Source of the DNA: Gp6-AA40 sp035649395
GTDB taxonomy: Bacteria > Acidobacteriota > Vicinamibacteria > Vicinamibacterales > UBA2999
Direction: 5' to 3'
NCBI GenBank assembly: GCA_035649395.1
Contig: DASRJR010000174.1
Span: 1-64,000 of the forward strand
Length of the DNA stretch: 64,000 nt
In this document: positions 18,968 to 28,873 of the stretch, in pieces
How positions within the stretch are numbered: the first letter of the stretch is position 1
How the letters are laid out: each line of letters opens with the position of its first letter
Program-made: the position numbers and the translations under genes
The notes under the pieces: model-generated
Told to the model about the DNA's origin: nothing
The model's database searches: none
Seen by the model: the letters and a program-made list of their open reading frames with translations, nothing else

Positions 18968-20164
18968 CTATGCCGACACGCTGAAGTTCGCGTTCTGCTT
19001 CACCGACTTTCCGGATGCCTTGTCGGTGATCGTGATCTCCAGACGATAGTCACCCGGAGGAAAACTCGCCAACGGTACGACCAGGCTGCCAGGCAGCTGG
19101 TGACCGGCCGCCACGTTGAACTCCGGTGGCAATGTCTGCGCGTTCAACTGCTGCGGCGCCGTCTTGTTGAAGTACTTCTCGCCTTCAGGCAATCGCTGGT
19201 GGAAGTTGAAGTCGATCGTCACGTCCGGCTTACCCGATCCAGCCGCCTGCGCACCGTAGATCCAGAAGATGACGCTCAACTCGTCCTTCTTCGAGAACTT
19301 CCCGTCAACAGACGGCGTGATCTTCATCGGGCCGAATGTGTACGGATTGGATTCCTGATCGACGGCAGGTGCGGTGACCTGCTCGACCGCGCGCGCGACG
19401 ATGATGCTGCTCGTGTTGAGCTCGTTCGCCGTGTAATCGGGCACCGTCAAATCGTGACGCAGGATGCCCACGTTACCGGGCGCGGCTGCCGGCTGATTCT
19501 TGTCATTGCTCTTGCGATCGTTCTTGCCGCCGGACGCCGGCGTCTTCTCCTTCACGGCGAGGAACATCGCGTACTGGCCGGGCCTCAATTGGACGGCGCG
19601 TGAGACTCGACCGTCTTCCGGCACGTCGACGAAGTTGATGCTGTCCCACGCGAACGTCGGCCGGTTCGCCGTCTGCTTGTCGCCCTTGGCTGCTGCCGCC
19701 GCCATCTTCGCCATCGTCTGGGCGAATGCATCGGCCTGCTCGGCCGTGACGATTCGGATGTAGACCGCTGCGCCGCCGGCCACCTTCGCGCGGTCGACGT
19801 TGACCGTGAACGGCACGTAGGTATCGGTCTGCCCCTTGACGAAGTGATTCAGTTCCCATTTGATTTGGATGTCTCCCTGGGGACGATCGGGACTCCCCAG
19901 TGAGATCGGTTTGGGCGTCGGCACAGCCGGTGGAGCCGCTGGCGCCTGAGCTCCGGCTGGCGGAGCGGTCGGCAGCGTGATCCCGGTATCCGCCATCAAG
20001 GCGGTGTCCACGGCCTGAACGAGCGCCTGTACATCCTGTTGTTCTTGGGGACTGCGCGCAGTCTGCTGTTTTTGTTTGTCGTTATTGCGCTGAGCGAGCA
20101 CCGGCCCCGTCGCGCTGACGAGCACCAGGGTGAAACAGACGGCAAGAACCCGGCGAACGTACAT
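18968..20164 (-). CDS. Secreted protein of unknown function
   Basis: A 398-residue exported protein I do not recognise. The signal peptide ends GPVLAQ near residue 25. A Gln/Lys-rich and then Ala/Pro-rich low-complexity segment runs to about 95. The body is predicted beta-rich, with GDIQIKWELNHFVKGQTDTYVPFTV and a C-terminal FPPGDYRLEITITDKASGKSVKQNANFSV that looks like an Ig-type strand pair. The ribosome site GAGGAAGAGAGG precedes the ATG. It is first in a two-gene unit with the receptor-like protein, so a cell-envelope role is likely. Confidence 0.8.
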   Translation of the reverse strand: MYVRRVLAVCFTLVLVSATGPVLAQRNNDKQKQQTARSPQEQQDVQALVQAVDTALMADTGITLPTAPPAGAQAPAAPPAVPTPKPISLGSPDRPQGDIQIKWELNHFVKGQTDTYVPFTVNVDRAKVAGGAAVYIRIVTAEQADAFAQTMAKMAAAAAKGDKQTANRPTFAWDSINFVDVPEDGRVSRAVQLRPGQYAMFLAVKEKTPASGGKNDRKSNDKNQPAAAPGNVGILRHDLTVPDYTANELNTSSIIVARAVEQVTAPAVDQESNPYTFGPMKITPSVDGKFSKKDELSVIFWIYGAQAAGSGKPDVTIDFNFHQRLPEGEKYFNKTAPQQLNAQTLPPEFNVAAGHQLPGSLVVPLASFPPGDYRLEITITDKASGKSVKQNANFSVSA

Positions 20165-20264
20165 GAATGCCTCTCTTCCTCATCCACAGGTGTCCGTGGA
20201 GGGAGTATCCAAGAATCCGAATCGCCTGATCATAGGCACCGTTGCCGGTCAAGTCAAACCAGTC

Positions 20265-20287
20265 AATACCCGGAAAACATGGGTATT
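20265..20287. repeat. Inverted repeat in the divergent region before glgC
   Basis: AATACCC (20265-20271) and GGGTATT (20281-20287) with a 9-nt spacer, just upstream of the glgC promoter. It could be an operator for either divergent unit. Confidence 0.4.
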
Positions 20288-20305
20288 TCCCTGCGGGTGG
20301 GTGGT

Positions 20306-20334
20306 CTGACCGACCGGTGAGCGCGTGTTAGAAT
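20306..20334 (+). promoter_or_regulatory. Promoter for the glgC-eno-gpmA unit
   Basis: CTGACC (20306-20311), 17-bp spacer, TAGAAT (20329-20334). The predicted transcription start is close to 20341-20347, so the GTG at 20347 could begin a leaderless message. Confidence 0.5.
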
Positions 20335-20346
20335 TGCCACCCCTTC

Positions 20347-21687
20347 GTGGCGACTTCCGGCAGCCCGGCGCCCGCCCGCGAGGGACGGCCGGTCGACGCG
20401 ATGATCCTGGACGACATCCTCGTCATCTTACTTGCGGGTGGCGCGGGGGAGCGGCTCTACCCCCTGACTAAAGATCGCGCGAAGCCGGCGGTCTACTTCG
20501 GTGGCCCCTATCGCATCATCGACTTCACCCTGAGCAACTGCATCAACTCGGGGCTCCGCCGCATCTTCATTGCCACGCAATACAAGTCGCTCTCGCTGAA
20601 TCGCCACATTCGCATGGGGTGGAATGTGGTGTCAGAGGAGCTTGGTGAGTTTATCGAGATCCTGCCGCCGCAGAAGCGGGTCGGCGAGCACTGGTATTTG
20701 GGTACCGCGGACGCGGTGTTCCAGAATCTCTACTCGATTGAGCGCGAGTCACCGAGCCACGTCATCGTGCTTTCGGGGGATCACGTCTACAAGATGGATT
20801 ACTCGAAGATGCTGCGGTTTCACCTGGACCGCAACGCAGACGTCACCCTCGCCGCGCTCGAGGTGCCCGTGGCCGAGAGCAGCCGGTTCGGGATTGTGAG
20901 CGTCGATCAGGGTGACCGCATTATCGGTTTTCAGGAGAAGCCCGAACATCCCGCTCCCGTACCGGGGTCGCCCGACGTCGCACTCGCGTCGATGGGGATC
21001 TACATCTTCCGCGCGGACGTGTTGGTGCGCGCGCTCGAAGAAGACGCGGTGCGCCCTGACAGCCAACACGATTTCGGACGCAATATCATCCCGGGGCTGC
21101 TCGATAGCTCGCCGATCTTCGCGTACCGTTTCTACGACGAGAACAAGAAATCGTCCAAGTACTGGCGCGACATCGGCACGCTCGACGCGTACTTCGAAGC
21201 CAGCATGGACCTGTGCCAGGTCAATCCCGAGTTCAATCTGTACGACCCGGAATGGCCGCTGCGCACGTATCAACCACAGGCCCCGCCCGCGAAGTTCGTC
21301 TTCGCCGAGGAAGGCAGCCGCTGCGGGCAAGCGCTCGATTCAGTGATCTCGAACGGGTGCATCATCTCTGGCAGCCGCGTGTTGGGGAGCATCCTCTGTC
21401 CCAACGTCCGCGTTCATAGCTTCTGCCACCTCGAACGGGCGATCCTGATGCCCGGCGTTCGCGTCGGCCGTCATGCGCGCATCCGCCGTGCGATCATCGA
21501 TCGCGACGTGCTGGTGCCTCGCGGGGCTCTCATCGGATTCAACGAGCAGGAGGATCGCCGGCGCCATCACGTCACTGACGGCGGTGTCGTCGTCGTGACG
21601 GCTGACGACGAGCCGCTCATCGGACCGATCGACAAGGACTCGCTTCGCGCCGAGGCCATTGCCGATCGCATGGGAGTCACGACGTAG
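20347..21687 (+). CDS. glgC: Glucose-1-phosphate adenylyltransferase (ADP-glucose pyrophosphorylase)
   Basis: A 446-residue enzyme that makes ADP-glucose for glycogen. The nucleotidyltransferase N-terminus has LLAGGAGERLYPLTKDRAKPAVYFGG, with the family's GGxGxRLxPLTxxRAKPAV signature. The substrate region is SGDHVYKMDY, and a left-handed beta-helix forms the C-terminal quarter. The start is either GTG 20347 (possibly leaderless) or ATG 20401, which begins MILDDILVILLAGG, nearer the usual family start. The stop overlaps the enolase start by 1 nt (TAGTG). Confidence 0.95.
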   Translation: MATSGSPAPAREGRPVDAMILDDILVILLAGGAGERLYPLTKDRAKPAVYFGGPYRIIDFTLSNCINSGLRRIFIATQYKSLSLNRHIRMGWNVVSEELGEFIEILPPQKRVGEHWYLGTADAVFQNLYSIERESPSHVIVLSGDHVYKMDYSKMLRFHLDRNADVTLAALEVPVAESSRFGIVSVDQGDRIIGFQEKPEHPAPVPGSPDVALASMGIYIFRADVLVRALEEDAVRPDSQHDFGRNIIPGLLDSSPIFAYRFYDENKKSSKYWRDIGTLDAYFEASMDLCQVNPEFNLYDPEWPLRTYQPQAPPAKFVFAEEGSRCGQALDSVISNGCIISGSRVLGSILCPNVRVHSFCHLERAILMPGVRVGRHARIRRAIIDRDVLVPRGALIGFNEQEDRRRHHVTDGGVVVVTADDEPLIGPIDKDSLRAEAIADRMGVTT

Positions 21688-22982
21688 TGCACATCACTCG
21701 GGTACACGGTCGAGAGATCCTCGACTCGCGAGGCAATCCGACTGTCGAAGCCGACGTCTGGGCCGGCGACGTCCTGGGGCGCGCCGCCGTGCCATCGGGT
21801 GCGTCGACGGGCGTGCGCGAGGCGCTGGAATTGCGTGACGGCGACAAGGGCCGCTACCTGGGCAAGGGCGTCCGTCGTGCGGTCGAGCACGTCAACGGCG
21901 ACATCGCTACGGCGCTTCAGGGCACGGCGCTGGATCAACGGGCGGTCGATCGACGCCTGATCGAACTCGACGGTACGCCGACGAAGAGCCGGCTCGGTGC
22001 GAATGCGATGCTGGCCGTGTCGATGGCGACCGCCCGCGCCGCCGCTGCCCTGGAACGGCGGCCGCTGTACGAGCACGTCGCTCGGCTGAGCGGACGACCA
22101 CCCGTCGAGGGCACGTTCGTGCTGCCCGCCCCGATGATGAACATCCTGAACGGCGGTGCCCACGCCGACAGCAGCGTGGATCTGCAGGAATTCATGGTGA
22201 TGCCATTGGGGATGCCGAGCTTCTCGGAAGCGCTGCGCGCGGGGACCGAGATCTTTCACGCGCTCCGCGCCATTCTGAAGAAGGCGGGACACTCGACCGG
22301 CGTCGGCGACGAGGGCGGCTTCGCGCCGAACCTCAAGTCGAATCGCGAGGCCCTGGACTTGGTACTCGAGGCCGTCGGCCAAGCCGGCTTTCGTGCGGGG
22401 CAGGACGTGTTTCTCGCGCTCGACGTCGCCTCGAGTGAGTTGTGGGACAACGGCACGTACGTCTTCAAGAAGTCGGGCGAGCCGTCGCGGACTCCGGCGC
22501 AGATGGTCGAGATGTATGCCGACTGGGTTCGCCAGTATCCGATCGTTTCGATCGAGGACGGCGTCGCCGAAGGCGACTGGGCTGGCTGGCAGGCATTGAC
22601 ACGCGCCCTCGGCGACCGTGTGCAACTCGTCGGCGACGATGTCTTCGTGACCAATCCGGAGATTCTCCGGAAAGGGATCGACGAAGGCGTCGGCAACGCG
22701 ATTCTCGTCAAGCTGAATCAGATCGGGACCGTGTCGGAAACGCTCGACGCCATCGCGATGGCGCGCGTCGCCAACTACGCCACGATCATCTCGCACCGGT
22801 CGGGCGAAACCGAGGACAGCACGATCGCTGATCTCGCCGTCGGCACCTCCGCCGGTCAGATCAAGACCGGCTCGGCCAGCCGCAGCGATCGTGTCGCGAA
22901 GTACAACCAGCTGCTGCGCATCGAGGAGGAGCTCGGCCCGCGCGCGCGATACGCCGGCCGCGCGGCAATCAGGCAATGTTGA
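21687..22982 (+). CDS. eno: Enolase
   Basis: A 431-residue glycolytic enzyme (2-phosphoglycerate to phosphoenolpyruvate). It has SRGNPTVEADVW near the N-terminus, the Mg-binding region VSIEDGVAEGDWAGW, and the C-terminal signature ILVKLNQIGTVSETL followed by ISHRSGETEDSTIADLAV. Length matches bacterial enolases. The GTG start overlaps the glgC stop, and the end overlaps gpmA by 7 nt, so the three genes are translationally coupled. Confidence 0.98.
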   Translation: MHITRVHGREILDSRGNPTVEADVWAGDVLGRAAVPSGASTGVREALELRDGDKGRYLGKGVRRAVEHVNGDIATALQGTALDQRAVDRRLIELDGTPTKSRLGANAMLAVSMATARAAAALERRPLYEHVARLSGRPPVEGTFVLPAPMMNILNGGAHADSSVDLQEFMVMPLGMPSFSEALRAGTEIFHALRAILKKAGHSTGVGDEGGFAPNLKSNREALDLVLEAVGQAGFRAGQDVFLALDVASSELWDNGTYVFKKSGEPSRTPAQMVEMYADWVRQYPIVSIEDGVAEGDWAGWQALTRALGDRVQLVGDDVFVTNPEILRKGIDEGVGNAILVKLNQIGTVSETLDAIAMARVANYATIISHRSGETEDSTIADLAVGTSAGQIKTGSASRSDRVAKYNQLLRIEEELGPRARYAGRAAIRQC

Positions 22983-23722
22983 GAGTCGTTCTGCTGCGCC
23001 ACGGCGAGAGCACGTGGAACAAGGAAAACCGCTTCACCGGATGGACCGATGTCGACCTGAGCGATCGCGGGAGGGAAGAGGCGCGCGAAGCCGGCCGGCT
23101 CCTGCGCGATCAGAAGTTCGAGTTCGACGTCGCCTACACCTCCTTGCTCAAGCGCGCGATCCGCACGCTGTGGATCGCGCTCGACGAGTTGGACATGGTG
23201 TGGATTCCGGAGCTCCGATCCTGGCGCCTCAACGAGCGGCACTATGGCGCGCTGCAGGGTCTGAACAAGGCTGAGACCGCGGCCAAGCACGGCGAGGCCC
23301 AGGTGAAGATCTGGCGTCGCAGCTACGACATCCCGCCGCCTCCCCTCACGCCCGAAGATCCCGGCCACCCGTCGCACGATCGCCGGTATTGGGACCTGAC
23401 GCCATCGGAGATGCCGCTCACCGAATCGCTGAAGGACACGGTGGCGCGGGTCGTCCCCTATTGGCAGCAGACGATTGCGCCCGATATCAAAGCCGGCAAA
23501 CGCGTGCTGATTGCCGCGCACGGGAACAGCCTGCGCGCATTGGTGAAATACCTGGACAAAGTCTCCGACCAGGAAATCGTCGAACTGAACATCCCGACCG
23601 GCGTTCCCCTCGTGTATCAACTGAACGATCGATTGGAACCGCTGACCAAGTTCTATCTTGGCGATCAAGAGGCGATCCGCCAGAAAGCCGCCGCGGTCGC
23701 CAACCAAGGGAAGGCCACCTGA
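22976..23722 (+). CDS. gpmA: 2,3-bisphosphoglycerate-dependent phosphoglycerate mutase
   Basis: A 248-residue dPGM of the histidine phosphatase superfamily, interconverting 3- and 2-phosphoglycerate. The catalytic motif is LLRHGESTWNKENRFTGW, with the phosphohistidine in RHGE, and the second histidine is in LIAAHGNSLRALVKYL. Length matches E. coli GpmA. It overlaps eno, the next enzyme of glycolysis. A hairpin follows at 23745-23764. Confidence 0.97.
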   Translation: MLRVVLLRHGESTWNKENRFTGWTDVDLSDRGREEAREAGRLLRDQKFEFDVAYTSLLKRAIRTLWIALDELDMVWIPELRSWRLNERHYGALQGLNKAETAAKHGEAQVKIWRRSYDIPPPPLTPEDPGHPSHDRRYWDLTPSEMPLTESLKDTVARVVPYWQQTIAPDIKAGKRVLIAAHGNSLRALVKYLDKVSDQEIVELNIPTGVPLVYQLNDRLEPLTKFYLGDQEAIRQKAAAVANQGKAT

Positions 23723-23733
23723 CGGTCATGGCC

Positions 23734-23764
23734 TGAAAACGAAAAGGGCCGCCACGGCGGCCCT
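23734..23764 (-). terminator. Intrinsic terminator of the 104-residue gene (possibly bidirectional)
   Basis: AGGGCCGCC and GGCGGCCCT form a 9-bp stem at 23745-23764. On the minus strand the stem is followed by TTTTCGTTTTC, a good U-tract, so it ends the gene at 23812. The same stem may also stop transcription from gpmA. Confidence 0.8.
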
Positions 23765-23811
23765 CAGACGTTGACGCAATCTTTGACGAGTCGATCGCGA
23801 CTCGCGCTGGT

Positions 23812-24126
23812 TTAGCCGTTGTTGTCGACGGCCTCGGTTGGCGCCTCGTCGCACCCGATGCGGAGCGAACGGAGAAAGCGGCGATCGTTGGTGGTCAGGT
23901 CGAACGATTTGCGCGCGGGCAGCAGACGGGCGGGAGTGGTGATCTTGGTCACCGCGGCTCCGTTGTTACGGCTCACAAAACCGACCACTGCTTCGAGCGT
24001 AACCCGCATGTCGAAGCCCGCTTCGCGCGCCTTGGCGCGGCAGGCTTCCACCTGGGCATTCTCGGCAACGGCGGCGGCGATCGCGTCGGCCAGCTCTTTT
24101 GCGAACCGGTTCACGACGTCATCCAT
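23812..24126 (-). CDS. Small cytoplasmic protein of unknown function
   Basis: A 104-residue protein I do not recognise. Residues 1-35 are predicted helical (MDDVVNRFAKELADAIAAAVAEN). Residues 38-75 contain FDMRVTLEAVVGFVSRN, and the C-terminal part has DLTTNDRRFLRSLRI. There is no signal peptide. A GAGGAGGAG ribosome site precedes the ATG. It is monocistronic, with a consensus promoter 140 nt upstream and its own terminator. The strong expression signals indicate a real, abundant product. Confidence 0.8.
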   Translation of the reverse strand: MDDVVNRFAKELADAIAAAVAENAQVEACRAKAREAGFDMRVTLEAVVGFVSRNNGAAVTKITTPARLLPARKSFDLTTNDRRFLRSLRIGCDEAPTEAVDNNG

Positions 24127-24244
24127 TCCAGCTCCTCCTCATCCGCCACCGGGCCGGGATCCGGGGCGTATCCCAATCCGATCCTGCACTCACCGGGGCG
24201 GCTCGCAGGGATTGGGCGCCAAAGGTGTTCATTTGTATAGGGTT

Positions 24245-24260
24245 AGCCTTAAGGAAGGCT
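24245..24260 (-). repeat. Hairpin at the 5' end of the small-gene transcript
   Basis: AGCCTT, loop CCTT, AAGGCT on the minus strand. It lies at the predicted transcription start from the promoter at 24267-24295, so it would cap the mRNA with a small stem-loop. Confidence 0.4.
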
Positions 24261-24266
24261 GTCGGC

Positions 24267-24295
24267 ATTGTAAGGGGAGTCTGCCGTAGTGTCAA
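24267..24295 (-). promoter_or_regulatory. Consensus sigma-70 promoter for the 104-residue gene
   Basis: On the minus strand: TTGACA (24295-24290), exactly 17 bp, TACAAT (24272-24267). The -35 is perfect and the -10 has five of six consensus bases. The predicted leader is about 134 nt long. Confidence 0.75.
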
Positions 24296-24396
24296 GAAAC
24301 CGGCCGATCTTCGGAGGTTTTCCCCGCGTGACTGTCGTCGCTTGCTACTCACTGATGACTCGCCTCCGCAATTCGCTGACCCTCAAAGGCTTGGGT

Positions 24397-24402
24397 TAGA
24401 AT
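24397..24402 (+). promoter_or_regulatory. -10 box for the mutase gene, close to its start codon
   Basis: TAGAAT ends 12 nt before the ATG at 24415, with CTGACC 15 bp upstream. Transcription would begin about 5 nt before the start codon, so the mRNA would be nearly leaderless. Confidence 0.45.
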
Positions 24403-24414
24403 CCGCCTGATCTT

Positions 24415-25983
<1,569 letters not shown>

Positions 25984-26019
25984 GCGGCTGGTGCCCTGCT
26001 TCCTCGAAGCGAACGCGCG

Positions 26020-26823
26020 ATGACCCCCCTGCTCGACGTCCAGGGCCTCACCGTCGCATTCACCAACCGCGATGCAGCGGTGACGGCGGTCGACGACATC
26101 AGCTTCACCATCGAACGCGGCGAGACGCTGGGCCTCGTCGGCGAATCGGGCAGCGGCAAGTCGGTGACCGCGTTCGCGATTCTGCGGCTGCTCCAGCCGC
26201 CAGGGCGCATCACGGGCGGCCGGGTATTGTTCGAGGGGCGCGATCTGCTGACGTTGCCGGAATCCGAGATGCGCACCATCCGAGGAGCCGGCATCTCGCT
26301 CATTTTTCAGGAGCCGATGACCGCGTTGAATCCAGTGATGCGCGTTGGCGATCAGATTGCCGAAGCGCTCATCGTCCACGATCGCGCCAGTCGTCGTGAG
26401 GCGCGGCAGCGGGCGATTGCGCTACTCGACTCGGTGCGCCTTCCAGATGCGGCCGCGCGTGCACGCGACTACCCTCATCAACTCTCGGGAGGCATGCGCC
26501 AGCGGGTCATGATCGCGATCGCGCTCGCCTGCCATCCGCCGCTCGTGATCGCGGATGAACCGACCACGGCGCTCGATGTCACGATCCAGGCGCAAGTACT
26601 CGAGTTGATACGCGAGCTGAAGGCGCAACACCACCTCGCGTTGCTACTGATCACGCACGACTTCGGCGTCGTCGCCGAAATGGCCGACCGTGTCGCGGTA
26701 ATGCACCGCGGGCGCCTCGTCGAACAGGGACCGGTCCGACAGATCCTGCGGGCCCCGCACCACGACTACACCAAGATCCTGCTCGCCGCCGTACCAGGGA
26801 TGCGGAAGGGGGGCGGCTCCTGA
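26020..26823 (+). CDS. Oligopeptide/dipeptide ABC transporter ATP-binding protein (DppD/OppD type)
   Basis: A 267-residue ABC ATPase. Walker A is GESGSGKS, the Q-loop lies in FQEPMTALNPVMRVGDQIAEAL, the signature is LSGGMRQR, Walker B is VIADEPTTALD and the H-loop is LLITHDFG. The MTALNPV and C-terminal features are typical of peptide-uptake ATPases. It overlaps the next ATPase by 4 nt. No permease or binding protein is nearby, so these must be encoded elsewhere. It begins 36 nt after the mutase gene. Confidence 0.94.
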   Translation: MTPLLDVQGLTVAFTNRDAAVTAVDDISFTIERGETLGLVGESGSGKSVTAFAILRLLQPPGRITGGRVLFEGRDLLTLPESEMRTIRGAGISLIFQEPMTALNPVMRVGDQIAEALIVHDRASRREARQRAIALLDSVRLPDAAARARDYPHQLSGGMRQRVMIAIALACHPPLVIADEPTTALDVTIQAQVLELIRELKAQHHLALLLITHDFGVVAEMADRVAVMHRGRLVEQGPVRQILRAPHHDYTKILLAAVPGMRKGGGS

Positions 26824-27701
26824 CTCGCCTGCTCGACGTTCGCCGCCTGACGAAACATTTCGTCCGTCGTCACGGCCTGTTTGCGCCGTCAACGGTCGTG
26901 CGGGCGGTCGACGATGTGAGCTTCACCGTTGACGAGGGCGAGATGTTCGGCATTGTTGGTGAATCCGGAAGCGGCAAGAGCACGATGGGACGCTGCATCC
27001 TGCGATTGACCGAGCCGAACTCCGGCGAAGTGTGGTTTCGCGGAGAGGACGTCCTGCAGTTTTCGAAAGCGCGTCTGCGGCTGGCGCGGCGCGACATGCA
27101 GATCGTGTTTCAGGATCCGTACTCGTCGCTGAACCCGCGCATGCGCGTCGGCGACATCGTCGAGGAGCCGCTGATCATTCATCGGCTGGGGAGCACTGCC
27201 GAGCGACGGGCCCGCGTCGCGGAACTGTTCGCCCTCGTCGGCCTGGATGCGGACCATCTGCGTCGCTACCCGCACGAGTTCAGCGGCGGGCAGCGCCAGC
27301 GGATCGGCATCGCGCGGGCGCTGGCGCTCAATCCGGCGCTGGTCATTGCCGACGAGGCGGTGTCGGCGCTCGACGTCTCGATTCAAGCCCAGGTCGTGAG
27401 GCTGCTGATCGATCTGCGGACCCGATTGAAGTTGACGTTCCTCTTCATCGCACACGATCTCCGGCTGGTCGAGCACGTCTGCAGCCGCGTCGCCGTGATG
27501 TATCTGGGCAAGATCGTCGAGATCGGCGATACCGCGTCGCTGTTCTCCCAGCCCACGCATCCGTACACGCGGGCCCTCCTCAGCGCCGTTCCTGTCCTCG
27601 ACCCCGACGCACCGCGGCGTCGGATCGAACTCGATCCGGCGTCGTTCGATCTCGCGGCGCCGCTGCGCGAAGTCGCACCGGGACACCAGGCGGCGATCTG
27701 A
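26820..27701 (+). CDS. Oligopeptide ABC transporter ATP-binding protein (OppF type), probable CTG start
   Basis: A 293-residue ABC ATPase partner of the preceding gene. Walker A is GESGSGKS, the Q-loop FQDPYSSLNPRMRVGD, the signature FSGGQRQR, Walker B VIADEAVSALD and the H-loop FIAHDL. The fold requires the strand LLDVRRLTKHF, which lies upstream of the first GTG at 26898. No ATG, GTG or TTG occurs in frame over at least the 135 nt before 26898. CTG at 26820 overlaps the previous stop (CTGA) and follows GGAAGGGGGG at 26804-26813, so I take it as the start. Note EAVSALD in place of the more usual EPVSALD. Confidence 0.88.
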   Translation: MTRLLDVRRLTKHFVRRHGLFAPSTVVRAVDDVSFTVDEGEMFGIVGESGSGKSTMGRCILRLTEPNSGEVWFRGEDVLQFSKARLRLARRDMQIVFQDPYSSLNPRMRVGDIVEEPLIIHRLGSTAERRARVAELFALVGLDADHLRRYPHEFSGGQRQRIGIARALALNPALVIADEAVSALDVSIQAQVVRLLIDLRTRLKLTFLFIAHDLRLVEHVCSRVAVMYLGKIVEIGDTASLFSQPTHPYTRALLSAVPVLDPDAPRRRIELDPASFDLAAPLREVAPGHQAAI

Positions 27702-27744
27702 TACGACCCCGCCGGCTGCTCGAGTTCTTCCGTCGTGGATTTCG

Positions 27745-28431
27745 TTATGCGGCCTGCTTGATGTCCTTCTCGATCTGACCGTCCCGCAAATGGATCGTTC
27801 GATGCGCGAAGGCCGCGATGTCCGCTTCGTGCGTGACCAGCACGATGGTGTTGCCCGCCTCGTGCAGGCGGCTGAAGAGCGCCATGATTTCCGCACCGGT
27901 CTTCGAGTCGAGGTTTCCCGTCGGTTCGTCAGCGAGCAGAATCGACGGGTCGTTGACCAGCGCACGCGCGATGGCGACACGCTGACGCTGACCGCCTGAC
28001 AATTCGTTCGGTCGATGGCTCATGCGCGACGTGAGCTCCACCTTGTCGAGGGCCAGCTTGGCACGCTCGTGCCGCTCGCGTGCAGCGACGCCGCCATAGA
28101 TCAGTGGGAGCTCGACGTTCTGCAGCGCCGAGGCGCGCGGCAGCAGATTGAACGTCTGGAATACGAAGCCGATCTCCTCGTTGCGGATCTGCGCAAGCTC
28201 GTTGTCGTTCATCTGACTGACCTGCTTGCCGTTCAGGAGATAGCTGCCCTTGCTAGGCGTATCGAGACACCCGATCAAGTTCATCAACGTGGACTTGCCA
28301 GAGCCGGACGGCCCCATGATAGCGACATACTCGCCGCGCTCGATCTCCATCGAGACGCCGCGCAGCGCGTGGATCTCCTCGGATCCCATCACATAGGTCT
28401 TCCATAGATCCCGCGTTTCAATCAGGGCCAT
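27745..28431 (-). CDS. ABC transporter ATP-binding protein (LolD/MacB family)
   Basis: A 228-residue ATPase. Walker A is GPSGSGKS, the signature LSGGQRQR, Walker B ILLADEPTGNLD and the H-loop VLVTHEADIA. The pattern LRGVSMEIERGEYVAIMG with NLLPRASALQNVELP is typical of the MacB/LolD/FtsE group, which power mechanotransmission or lipoprotein-release systems. No permease is adjacent, so the partner is unknown. It is transcribed away from the pilus locus across a 442-bp region. Confidence 0.93.
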   Translation of the reverse strand: MALIETRDLWKTYVMGSEEIHALRGVSMEIERGEYVAIMGPSGSGKSTLMNLIGCLDTPSKGSYLLNGKQVSQMNDNELAQIRNEEIGFVFQTFNLLPRASALQNVELPLIYGGVAARERHERAKLALDKVELTSRMSHRPNELSGGQRQRVAIARALVNDPSILLADEPTGNLDSKTGAEIMALFSRLHEAGNTIVLVTHEADIAAFAHRTIHLRDGQIEKDIKQAA

Positions 28432-28873
28432 CGAATGTCCGATCCTCTCTCGTTCCTAACAAGATTGGGCGGGCGCAAGCGCTTCCGGCCGCCCGCTTAG
28501 TTTACGGCCCGACGTCCGCCACAGTTCCTATCGATGATCTTCGTCATCGAGTGTTCTAAGACGGGTCATTTAAGCCCTTCGGCGATTTCAATTTGGAACA
28601 GGAATGACAAAAAGTGGGATTACTGACAAAAAATGGGTTCCGGTCTCTGTCAGACCCTGGGTTAGTGCTCCGTTATGGAGCACGCTCATCGCTTACGTCC
28701 GCGGAGCTAAGCGACATAAGTGGCGTCATTTCAATAGTTTAACTCCAGTCGTGATCGCGACCGTCTGAGCTGGCCTACGCCATGCAGTTACATGGATTAC
28801 CACCGAGTTCCATCACGGTGGTCAAACGTCCAACGGCGCGAAAGGCCTGTTGGCTTTCAGGGAGATTGGGACG
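28432..28873. other. 442-bp hairpin-rich non-coding region before the pilus operon
   Basis: No plausible gene is present. A direct repeat of TGACAAAAARTGGG occurs at 28605-28618 and 28624-28637. Inverted repeats lie at 28642-28656 (GGTCT/AGACC), 28665-28683 (GTGCTCC/GGAGCAC), 28689-28714 (TCGCTTA/TAAGCGA), 28799-28822 (ACCACCG/CGGTGGT) and 28838-28856 (imperfect). The region must hold the promoters of both divergent units. It could be a structured leader, an sRNA locus or remnants of REP-like elements. Confidence 0.6.

Noticed and set aside
21567..22976. 469-codon minus-strand open frame antisense to enolase
   Set aside because: Enolase on the plus strand is unambiguous; the antisense frame shows no domain or ribosome site.
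26820..26900. Frameshift or truncation of the OppF-type gene
   Set aside because: The reading frame is open, the N-terminal strand is intact and the junction with the upstream gene is neat; a CTG start explains it without an error.
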